From: Cliona cf. orientalis
Taxonomy: Eukaryota; Porifera; Demospongiae; Clionaida; Clionaidae
Length of the DNA: 64,000 bases
Assembly (NCBI GenBank): GCA_963930775.1
Contig: OZ005692.1
Coordinates: 8,418,135-8,482,134 of the forward strand
Direction: 5' to 3'
Shown: in pieces, positions 9,374-36,628 of the stretch
Layout of the letters: the number at the start of each line of letters is the position of its first letter
How positions within the stretch are numbered: the first letter of the stretch is position 1
Notes under the pieces: generated by a model
What the model was told of the DNA's origin: nothing
Seen by the model: the letters and a program-made list of their open reading frames with translations, nothing else
The model's database searches: none
Program-made: the position numbers and the translations under genes

Positions 9374-11417
9374 CAGGGGCAGATCTAGGAGTTTTAGCAT
9401 GGTGGGACCACTGGACTGGACTACTGGACTCACCTTTGACCCCAAAATATTAACTAAACTTGAACCTGTGATTTTGCACTGATTGGCAGTCCTAGAATGC
9501 TATCATGCCCCTTCTCTGATTGGGAACACACATAATTTTTATGCTTGCTTTCTCTAAATCAGGTCATGCAGGCATTCATGTCAGGCAGGTGAAAATCAGT
9601 AATAATAACTGTTACTGGTAGCTATTTTCAAGCTGGTCAGTGGAATTTGAGTGCATCCTAGCTATTGAAAACTGTGACATGCAGGTTTTTTTCACTCCTT
9701 TCCTGTATCTGTACCATACTAAGTGACAATACATGGTACGCGTATACGCGTACAGACTGATTAAATTCTAGATAGCCTTATATAGCATACTAACATAATA
9801 TTATATAGCTGAAATCATACTCAATATATAGCCACAATACGTGTACACATTCATCATGCTAACGGTATACGTAGCGGGGACTTGTTCATGATTCTAAGAT
9901 TGAGCATCAATTTATCAATGTCCCTACATGTACAGCTTCCTATCACTGAACGCAGATGATTTTTTTTTAATTATCATAGCTACACAGTTACTGTATTAGC
10001 AAGGCAACTACAGAGGTCAAAATATCATCCAGAATCAGACCATTGTGGCAAAAACAGACTCTGCTGGCTTATGGGTACAAGATTCCCTTATAAATGTATC
10101 GGTAGGGATATATGCTTGCGTATGAGCAAACATACCCCTACTGATCCGATACATTTATAAGGGAATCTTGTACCCATACTGCATGACTGCTGGGAACGGT
10201 ATGTCCACATTAATATAATTATTATGGGCAGTTTGAATTTTTATCATTTTACTATACTAGATATACCCATACTGACTGCTGAGAAAGGTATGTCCACATT
10301 AATATAATTATTATGGCCAAGCTATGTCACTATATAAACTGAAAGCCTCTGTGATGTACCAGGCTTAAACTGAATTATGCACTTGAGAGCCACTGCCTGT
10401 TTACACTGTCACTGCATTGACTGTCCCTTATAAATGTATTGGTAGGGGTATGTTTGCGTATGAGCCAACATACCCCTACCGATACATTTATAAGGGAATT
10501 TTGTACCCATACTGACTGCTGAGAAAGGTATGACCACATCAATATAATTATTATTATGAGCAGTTTGAATTTTTATTATAATTGCCCATTTTTAATATAC
10601 CCATACTGACTGCTGAGAAAGGTATGTCCACATTAATATAATTATTATGGCCAGGCTATGTCATTATATAAACTGAAAGCCTCTGTGATGTCCTAGGCTT
10701 AAACTGCACTTGAGAGCCACTGCCTGTTTACACTATCACTGCATTGACTGTCCCTTATAAATGTATCTGTAGGGGTATGTTTGCGTATGAGCTAACATAC
10801 CCCTACCGATACATTTATAAGGGAATCTTGTACCCATACTGACTGCTGAGAAAGGTATGTCCATATTAAATATTATAATTATTATGGGCAGTTTGAATTT
10901 TTACTATAATTGCTATTAGAATCAATGTACAGGAGTGTAGAACCCTCACCGCTATACATGCATGCACGACTCATGCATGTGTTGATCTATAGCATGTCTC
11001 ATCCTGTTCAATATCAGAAGTATTGACAGGTACTGTTTCTTCAGAGTCAGTAGTCAAAGCATACATCAGATACAACTGACATGCAGATTTGAGTAAAGAT
11101 GATGCTATAACACTGTATAGGTATAGGGCTTTACCACGCCTAGCACCATGACTCTTGTGGTTTACAGGAGATTATTCTTAGCTGAAGCCATGTTCAGGAT
11201 ATACCACTAATCCAGGCACCGTGCACCACCTGTTGGTTTGAGGCCAATTATACGTACTACATAGCTTGTCTGCTGCTAATCATACTGTGGCAGCTACTGT
11301 GCCAAGCTAATAGTAGGCCTTGTATATAAGTGGGAGGGGCTGCTCAAAATCATTTGGGGGGGGGGGGGGGGGGGGGGTTGCAACCCCCTGAACCCCCCTC
11401 CCCCAGATCCACCCCTG
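9374..11417. mobile_element. Putative hAT-like non-autonomous element (about 2 kb)
   Basis: The left end reads CAGGGGCAGATCTAGGAG, and the right end reads CCCCCAGATCCACCCCTG, its imperfect inverse. CAGGGG(T/C)GGATC-type termini are common in hAT transposons. No transposase ORF is visible inside. The interior carries three tandem hairpin units, segments of dispersed repeat A and a run of 22 G at 11,356-11,377. A clean 8-bp target duplication was not seen, so the boundaries are tentative and the stretch may be a composite of several insertions. Confidence 0.45.
10071..10823. repeat. Three tandem units, each with a 72-107-bp hairpin
   Basis: Hairpins at 10,071-10,177, 10,425-10,496 and 10,752-10,823 have arms starting CCCTTATAAATGTAT and loops around TTGCGTATGAGC. 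Between them lies a repeated spacer with ACCCATACTGACTGCTGAG, a TAATATAATTATTATGG block and a piece of dispersed repeat A. Unit spacing is about 345 and 327 bases. The units are arranged head to tail, so the array grew by tandem duplication after insertion of a fold-back element. Confidence 0.8.
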
Positions 11418-11704
11418 TAATAGGTATATTCGATGAACACATGCCTAGGTGGCATACATGCTATTCTCCATGTGGGAGAATATCAGACTATGATCTTATC
11501 TCACTGTATTAGTAATACAGGATTAGGAATGTGACTTATGTAGTTTAAAGTCAAGAATGTTAGCTAGTCACATTCCAATAATCCTGTATTATTAATGACG
11601 TTCACTTATTATATGCTTAATAGATCTGCATGGAGGAAGTCAAGCCTTACTGAACAGGAATTAAAAGCAGGAATGGGCCGCTAGATGTTGCTGGCCAGAA
11701 AATT

Positions 11705-11712
11705 TATTTAAG
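11705..11712 (+). promoter_or_regulatory. TATA-like element of beta-helix copy 3
   Basis: TATTTAAG lies 107 bases before the ATG at 11,812, matching the spacing in copies 1 and 2. Confidence 0.45.
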
Positions 11713-11811
11713 TAGTTGAAGGAACTCACAAATTCAGGGCTGCCTAATTACGTACCTTGCTACCAAATCATAATTATTTGTAATTGCTTAAGCATAGACC
11801 AAGAAGTAGCT

Positions 11812-14040
11812 ATGCTTCGGATAATCATTACCCTAGCTATTCTGAAAATCGCCGCATGTGATACTTTCTACATCATTCCAAACACTGGAGGTGCAGGCAG
11901 CTGTCCAGTATCAGCCGGAAGATGTTATACTCTCCACGACTATGCCAGCAACCCAATGCTCACATCCAACCTCACCTTGGAGCTGCTGCCTGGGAACCAC
12001 AGCCTCAATACAACCCTAGCACTGAATTCCAGTGTTGTGAACTTCACCATGGTGTCCATTAGTACTATAGTCGTTTGTGGTCGCAGTCCTAACAGAGGTT
12101 CCATCACATTTGAAGCAGTGCAGAATGTAAATATTGTTGGGCAGATAAAATTTGTGGATTGCTACACTAGAGTCAGGGCTGCAAGTAATTTAACTGTTGA
12201 AGGTAGTACATATCAAGGTGGAGACTCTGTGGGGTTTCAGGTGTCCGAAGTCACTTATGCTCGTATTCAGCAAACTTCATTCATCACCATTCGTGGCAGT
12301 GCTATAGCTATTACTGGCTCTACTGTTACTGTTGAAAACTGCGATTTTATTGGAAACGGTCACACGCTTCGTCATGGAGGTGCAATTGTTATTACTCAAT
12401 CTCGTATCTTGACTGTCATCAATAGCAAGTTTATTGGTAACAGTGCAGGAGTGGAAGGAGGTGGTATATACTCCATGAGCAGTCGTGTCGATATTAGAGG
12501 GTGCAATTTCACACGTAACGTGGCTAGCGAACTAGGAGGTGCAGTGTCCATACAGGAATCGGGTGGATCAATACTGTACAGTAATTTCATGGAGAATACT
12601 GCTGGTGATCCAACTAATGGAGGTGGAACTGCTGGTGCTGTGCTCAATCAAGCATTCTTTGATTCTACAGCTTTGGAAATTCATTATTCGACTTTTGTTA
12701 ATAATGCAGCTGGTGGTAATGGAGGGGCAGTGTTCGTACGTACGCGAAGGCACTTTGACGTCACAAATTCCATCTTCCGGAATAATTCAGCTTATCGAGG
12801 TGGTGCAATTGACTTGTATAAAAATCATCACGTCATCATTCTATCGGTAATCAACTGCTCATTCAGTGACAACAGTGCAGTTCTTAAACCGGTCTATTCC
12901 AATCCCAGCCCCAGGGGTGGTGCAGTTCAAATAAGAGGAGGAATACGCTGCGTCGGAAGCAATTTTACCAACAATTCAGCCGAGTACTATGGAGGAGTGG
13001 CCTACATGTATGATAATTCAAATGATTTCTATTCAGAGCAGTGTACTTTCACCAACAATTCAGTCAGTGTCGGAAGTGGAGGCGTTATTTATGGCGTCAG
13101 AAGAGAAACTATTGCTCTGATTATCGACAGCACTTTCACTCGTAATAGTGCCCCACTCTGTGGAGTTGCTGATATGCTCACTATTACTGATGGATACCAC
13201 AATAACTTCACTGCTATTTCCAGCCTTTTCTCGCATAACAGTGCTACAGACAATACCAGTGATGTAGGAGGACTTGGTGGCATAGCCTGTGTTAGAAATG
13301 GTTCTATCACTGCCATCTGTAGTACCTTTACCGATAACATAGCAGCTCAAAATGCTGGCATCTTTTATGCAAACGAAAGTACTCTTACCGTTTCCCAGAG
13401 TTTGTTCTCAAGAAACATCGCAGTAAATAATGGAGGAGTAATGTACACTAATCATTCCTCCCATAGTATTTCAGACACCGTTTTTAATTCCAACTCTGCT
13501 GAAAATAATGGTGGGGTTCTCTTCACTAGAGAAGCCAACGGACAAGGTACCATTCACAATTGTCTATTTCGGCAGAACAGTGCAGGTGAAGGTGGAGCAC
13601 TGTTCGTCGATGCGAGCATTTTTGCCGTAACTCAAACTAACTTTCTGAGCAATACAGCCACAATTAGTGCTAGCGGTGTTGCCAGCTCTTGCAATAGCCT
13701 GTTCCTATCAATTGATGGTGCTATTCAGTATCTTACGAGAACATTTATTCCTCCCTGCATGATGTTTAACGGAGACATAAGTAACTTTAATGTATCGATA
13801 ACTTTCAATTGCCCCCTAGGAGAGCCAGACGATCCATCAGTGATAACTCCACCTCAAGGAATTTCTCTTCCGATCGCTTATGACGTTGCAAGCATAAGTC
13901 AGGGAGTGGGGTCAGATGCTACATGCCCAACAGAGCTACTGCGACAGGAAACTCGAGAAAATGCAAACAATGATATCCAAGGGATTATTCGAAATGTTGT
14001 TGCACCACTCTTGCAAGCAAATGAACCACGCAATCGCTAG
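11812..14040 (+). CDS. Secreted beta-helix (POMP-repeat-like) protein, copy 3, intact
   Basis: This is the only uninterrupted member of the tandem family, with 742 residues. An upstream in-frame ATG at 11,716 would add 32 residues before the signal peptide. I chose 11,812 because it directly precedes the signal sequence (MLRIIITLAILKIAAC) and aligns with copies 1 and 2. Residues from about 130 to 640 consist of FxxN...GG(A/V)(I/V/L) repeats typical of right-handed beta-helix, POMP-like proteins, with many N-glycosylation sequons. The last 70 residues or so lack the repeat and end without a transmembrane segment or GPI-like tail, so the product is predicted to be secreted. Known POMP-repeat proteins serve as adhesins or surface proteins; the role here is unknown. 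The gene is intronless as read. The 5' flank is shared with copies 1 and 2 for only about 220 bases. Confidence 0.82.
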   Translation: MLRIIITLAILKIAACDTFYIIPNTGGAGSCPVSAGRCYTLHDYASNPMLTSNLTLELLPGNHSLNTTLALNSSVVNFTMVSISTIVVCGRSPNRGSITFEAVQNVNIVGQIKFVDCYTRVRAASNLTVEGSTYQGGDSVGFQVSEVTYARIQQTSFITIRGSAIAITGSTVTVENCDFIGNGHTLRHGGAIVITQSRILTVINSKFIGNSAGVEGGGIYSMSSRVDIRGCNFTRNVASELGGAVSIQESGGSILYSNFMENTAGDPTNGGGTAGAVLNQAFFDSTALEIHYSTFVNNAAGGNGGAVFVRTRRHFDVTNSIFRNNSAYRGGAIDLYKNHHVIILSVINCSFSDNSAVLKPVYSNPSPRGGAVQIRGGIRCVGSNFTNNSAEYYGGVAYMYDNSNDFYSEQCTFTNNSVSVGSGGVIYGVRRETIALIIDSTFTRNSAPLCGVADMLTITDGYHNNFTAISSLFSHNSATDNTSDVGGLGGIACVRNGSITAICSTFTDNIAAQNAGIFYANESTLTVSQSLFSRNIAVNNGGVMYTNHSSHSISDTVFNSNSAENNGGVLFTREANGQGTIHNCLFRQNSAGEGGALFVDASIFAVTQTNFLSNTATISASGVASSCNSLFLSIDGAIQYLTRTFIPPCMMFNGDISNFNVSITFNCPLGEPDDPSVITPPQGISLPIAYDVASISQGVGSDATCPTELLRQETRENANNDIQGIIRNVVAPLLQANEPRNR

Positions 14041-14365
14041 TAATCAGCTAGCTAACATTAAACATTCTTGATAGAACATTGCAACATCTTAGTTGAGTCC
14101 ATTACACCTTTAAACTATGCTATGTATAACTTTAATTTAATACTGTTAATTTATTTAATGTTATTTTATGATATAGTATACCTTTCTCATGATACCCCGT
14201 ACTTTTTACTACCTGAGTTTTGATAATAATGATTGTAGGCATCTTTCACTGTAGTCGTTATTTTGACCATAATCATGTGGTTGTCTCGGTTTCATGCCTC
14301 CTAATTTTAATGTAGCATGAGAAAATCTCATTGTCTGAATATTCCAAATTCCTGATTGTAAACAA

Positions 14366-14445
14366 CTTAATTTCCACTTTCTGGAACATTAGCTAATCAT
14401 GCAGACCTGCACGATTAACTAATGTTCCAGAAAGTGCAAATTAAG
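14366..14445. repeat. Fold-back duplication at the end of copy 3 homology
   Basis: Arms 14,366-14,398 and 14,413-14,445 are 33 bases each with two mismatches, separated by 14 bases. The left arm is the normal copy 3 flank shared with copy 1. The right arm is an inverted copy of it inserted between ATGCAG and AGTCAGATACAA, which are adjacent in copy 1. Downstream of it the homology with copy 1 ends. Confidence 0.8.
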
Positions 14446-15215
14446 AGGAGTCAGATACAATTCTAGATAAGTAATTTATAACTATATATTAAAAATGAGT
14501 ATATACCTTAAAGGTTTAACCAGCGATTAAGAGTAAATTACCCTCCTCTGCATAGCTATATTGAATCACTCCGTTTGCTAAAAAAAATAAACAGTAACCA
14601 GTGAGTCTCCAATATGGTATGTCGAAATGAAATTATGTAGCTAATTAATTTACAGTCCATCATCATGATTTAATCATACGTACAATGTCATGCATGCATG
14701 ATGTCAGATATCAGTGACAATAATTAATCTCTGATTCAATGTCACATGTCTTACCCAAAGTGGGTGTGTCCAGAGCTGTGACCACGTGCACGGCGGGACT
14801 GCTACATCACAGTGAATTACCCTTGACCCCAGAGCAGAAATCTGAAGAAAAAGGTCGAGTAGGGTGGGTCGGGGGGGGGGGGGGGGGGGAGAGAATAGGA
14901 AGTGGGTCAAAGTGTGGTTTTGTGATATAAATTGAACTGTGTCCACCAGGGATCATTGGCAACATACATGTAGATAATAGAGGGTGGGGATTGGCAAAGA
15001 TGCACTGTAAAAATTTAATAATGATGTCAATAAAATCATACCAGAAATCCGTAGTTTGGATTCGAAATCTAACCCGAACTGCATGCCATACATGCAACAT
15101 AATTGTATGACGTAATCTATTATGGGAGGGCGCCGGGCGCGCACAAAATTGTTTAACGACCCTTTACCAGTCACAATCTTACACGTGGTAACAGTAGAAG
15201 TTGGCTGAGCTGAGC
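14446..15215. other. Intergenic upstream of PRMT5
   Basis: No gene seen. It contains a run of 19 G at 14,871-14,889 and a GC-rich patch (GCGCCGGGCGCGC) at about 15,128-15,142, which may belong to the PRMT5 promoter. No TATA box was found. Confidence 0.4.
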
Positions 15216-21782
<6,567 letters not shown>

Positions 21783-22229
21783 GCTCATAACTACTATAAT
21801 ACAATGTAGCTCAACGATGTAATGATATGTATCAACTGCACAGTTATATTATTCTGCCAATTTGTACATATTTATCATATTATTATTTATCCTCCTGATC
21901 CCTTATTTAACCACTATCACCAAACAGCCATGTGTACAATGCCATACCTTTATTATTATGATATTCCTGTTACTAAAAATGGTATATTTGTGTATTTATG
22001 AATGATTAGTGCGAAGGTGGTGATGACTAGACCCATACCTCCTGTTAAATGCGTATTTCCTTGTTGCCACAAGCTATAAGGCTTAATTTAGCATCCAGCA
22101 TCTACGGTATTATGTTTGCATTATACATGTATAAAATTAATGTACATGATTATGCATAATTATTAACTATTTTGAAGTTTAGCAATCGCAGTTCAGTCAC
22201 AGTGCTATCACAGTAGCCGAATTGTGCAG

Positions 22230-23192
22230 TCATACAGCATTGCAATAGAATCCAATGCTGTCCATCCAACTAAACGACCTTCCAAATACCCCTGCAACAT
22301 TACAGCCGTCAATGGTAAAGGGATCTCCCCCACACCCTCCGTATGGTCCAAGGGTTCTTCCCTTGTTTGTGATGAATCCCAGTTGATCAAGATAATTATA
22401 GCTTCTGCCGAAGACCCCAATGATTCTCTCTCCGTTAGCAACATCGATTTCTATGATGCTCGGTGTTCCCCCATTTCCGCCATAGTATCCTCCCACTAGT
22501 TCAGTTCCATCTGGTAGTTCGTATGTGATCTGGATTGCATCGACGTACAACGCTCCACGTATGAGGATTTTCTTGACAATTCCCGTGCAGTTGGCTGGGA
22601 GCTCGTCAAACGGATTGCCACCAGTACCACCAAAGCTCGATGATTTAAATGAGCAGCTGAAATTAAAAGAATAATGTAGCCATATTGCTGTAATTGCTTC
22701 TTCATAATATATTATTATATGACATTGTAATAATTATTATGACAGCTTAAAAATTTCTCGTGCTAAGAATTAAAAAAATGCACTTTGACAGAAGCACATA
22801 TCTTTCTCAGTAGTGTAGTAGCTTTAAAGTGGTTAACTGTATAGAATATTATTACGCTATCCCACTGCCTATTATCTCGATATATCAGCAGTACCTGCAT
22901 TTCTATTGCTGTTTGATATGACAATGGGACCACCAATCATTATGTGAGTTATTTAGGTGATTACCATGAATGTTGTTCAAGTCTTTCATTCAGTGTGTGC
23001 AGTAGCTAGCTGATTGACTTACTCATTTTCCGCTTTAGTCTTCAGCTCCTCCTGCAGAAGGTAATGTAGAAATTCATCTTCAGCTACAGCTTCTTCCAGT
23101 TGAGCATCAATGCGATCCAATGGTAATTTCCAGCCTTGCACAGTGGCAGCGAGCAGTGCTAGGCCAGCTAAGATGCTTAAAACAAGACGCAT
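22230..23192 (-). CDS. Secreted jacalin-like lectin-domain protein, two exons
   Basis: Exon 1 is 23,023-23,192 and exon 2 is 22,230-22,656 on the minus strand. The junction keeps phase and gives 198 residues. The start chosen is the Met opening a clear signal peptide (MRLVLSILAGLALLAATVQG). An in-frame ATG at 23,234 adds 14 polar residues but lies close to the probable transcription start. After an acidic linker, exon 2 carries FGGTGG near its start, then GGYYGGNGG, IIGVFGRSYNYLDQLGF and a second IAGVFGRS-type segment. This pattern (GG at the start, repeated xGxxGxxxDxLxF) is that of jacalin/ZG16-like beta-prism lectins. Glycan binding is therefore likely but unproven. Two cysteines flank the domain. 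It is convergent with PRMT5, with about 450 bases between the stops. Confidence 0.75.
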
Positions 23193-23272
23193 GCTGTTCA
23201 AGCCCTCAGTTTTGTTATCTTTGTCGACGTCCAAATTGGAATCCTTTTAATAGCTAAGCCAAAGTGACAGCA

Positions 23273-23281
23273 CTTTTTATA
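23273..23281 (-). promoter_or_regulatory. TATA box of the jacalin-like gene
   Basis: On the minus strand it reads TATAAAAAG, about 40 bases upstream of the first in-frame ATG and about 80 bases before the preferred start. This spacing would put transcription initiation near 23,245, which favours the inner ATG at 23,192. Confidence 0.5.
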
Positions 23282-24058
23282 GTAATTATTCATGAAGTGC
23301 TGTCCTCTTTATATATCCATTCTTCTCGAGCTCGTGCCATGGTATATAGCTCTGCACACGAGCAAAGCATGCATGATAATTGGCTACGTGTATGCATATG
23401 GAGTTACTGTCTGGGAAGTTGTAGATAGATGACGAGTAAAATAGCATAATTACAGTCATTGTGGACTGCATGAAAGGGCAACTGCATATTAATGAGTGTA
23501 CTTGCAAAGAATAGCATTCATAGATCCTGTGCATGATACACGGTGCAGTGCCATAGTTCAAATGTTTGGTGACTGTACTCTGATACGTACATGTAGTGCT
23601 CTGTGCCCGACATCTATCTTTGTACTAGTCTGTAATTAAAGAGCCAGGGAACTCACGGATAAAACTGTCACGTGCGCAAGATACTTGCCATTATTGCCGA
23701 GTGCCTTAGCACGAGGCATCAGCGTGATCTCATTATGTGTATGTTGTATATAGCATGCTTTGGAATGCCATTATAAGTATAGGGATTTTGTGACATCATA
23801 ATAATTATGCTCAAGATTTAGCAGTATAGTTGTAGACTAAAACCTGATTCTCGTGCACTGCAGCAGCATAATATGATGCAAGGGCTTGCATTGCATTGCA
23901 TTGCCTTTGTGTTAACGCTCGTAGGAAGGTTTACACAATGTCATTGATATAGAGCAAATTATGCCCTTTTTAAATTTGCATTATCTACATGCATACCCAA
24001 GAAGCAATTATTCGTGTACATGCCCCTTGACTGTGATCCTTGCATGCTTCTTCAGAAC
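23282..24058. other. Intergenic, no gene seen
   Basis: Sequence between the jacalin-like promoter and a MITE. A few short ORFs have no features. Confidence 0.5.
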
Positions 24059-24273
24059 TACCGTAGAGTCCCGGGTAAGTGCCCATGGGTACCCATGGGT
24101 GCTTAAACGTAACTCACGATTTTGGTCCACATGGGCACTTACTTACTGAGTGGTTAACCGGGATATAACTAGCTTCCATAATATGTTTGTATAGAAGCTT
24201 CTACATAGACACCTTGAAATGAGGTACATGGGCGCTTACCTGGGAATGGGCGCTTGCCCGGGATACTACAGTA
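24059..24273. mobile_element. MITE of the CCGTAG/CCCGGG family
   Basis: It begins TACCGTAGAGTCCCGGG and ends CCCGGGATACTACAGTA, with internal AAGTGCCCATGGG blocks. It is related to the elements at 19,880-20,040 and 34,504-35,096. TA lies at both ends, which fits TA target duplication. Confidence 0.75.
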
Positions 24274-24823
24274 TTGCACAATGCAACAACACTAAAGCAC
24301 TGAATACAGTATATACAGTAACCTACCATTTCACCTTCATCTATATAGTGTGTACTAGTAGGACAAGCATAAAGTGTTGATTTCTTATGGCCTGTTATAC
24401 AGTAAGCATAACAATGTTGCGTGTGACATGACAGCAACCAGCTGCTTAATAATATTTACCAAGTCAGATGTGTCAATTAGTGTGATTAAAACTGTAGCTA
24501 TAGATTGTCATCCAGCACTAGGTGTGAAATATTCTCACCACTTTTCTCAATTAACTATCAGAATAATTAAAAGCATGCAGGGTTTGACAGTATCTAGATC
24601 CACTGAAGCAAGAGTATCTAATTTATCGTAGCATAGTTGTCATAAGGTACTGGATATTTATAGTCTAATTGCATAGTGCAAGACTGGAATATGTGCAAGT
24701 AGGTATAGTATATATTATGATATTGTGCTCACTATATCTAGGCTAGTTCTTCACTTTGGGTGCTAGCTAGCTAGCTATTCACACTAGGCCCTAGCTAGCT
24801 AGTAGCTAGCTGTGTTTGAGAAG

Positions 24824-35925
<11,102 letters not shown>

Positions 35926-36628
35926 TGTCAGTAACTTTATTAAGGGATTGTTATCTTGCATTTAAAACCAATTACTGGACTTAAATGTTCAGCTAATTTA
36001 TTTATTTCTTGCCAATTATCACGTATCCATTATAGAAAAATGACATTAGTAGCTCATTCATTGCATAATAACTTTAATCATGTCAAGTTATCCACTATTA
36101 TAGGTTATCATAATACCAGTGCTGCAGTGAATTTTATACAATAGGTGGTCACTATGTGAGACAGCCACCTCCTTATTATAGTGTATAGCATTCTGCAAAA
36201 GTTTCTTCATGAAATGTTGATGGGCCACAAAAATTTTCTTTTTACGCTATACAGCTGCAATATTAATAGTAATTATTAGGAGTGCACTCAACCATGTGGT
36301 TTGTGTATCCTAAACTGTCATGTTATGTAACAGTTACTAGTAATTTGCCTTGACATTCCCTGCATTCAGTAATAATATAATTATTATACTTATGGGCTGT
36401 CCCCCTTCCCACTCAAAAGTTGGCACTGTGTGTATATAATTTACGTCATGCACCATAATATTATTATACTTCATGATCATGTGGGTAACATTATACACAT
36501 AAGGAATGTAGTCGTGATGTGTGGTAGATAAGGTTTGTACTTTGTGGGCATGTACATGCACCCAATAAAGTACATGCAAGCTTCAGTGGCTACTAAGAGA
36601 TAACATTTTTGTACCAATAGTGTAGCTA
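35926..36628. other. Intergenic between channel and first kinase-Kelch gene
   Basis: AT-rich sequence with no gene seen. The kinase-Kelch promoter must lie here, but no clear TATA box was found. Confidence 0.5.

Noticed and set aside
733-14040. Horizontal transfer of the beta-helix genes from chlamydia-like bacteria
   Set aside because: Repeats of this type are low-complexity in pattern and common in eukaryotic secreted proteins. Base composition matches the flanks, and TATA-like promoters are present.
22224-22499. Plus-strand frame opposite the jacalin-like exon
   Set aside because: The minus strand has signal peptide, in-phase splice and lectin motifs; this frame is antisense noise.
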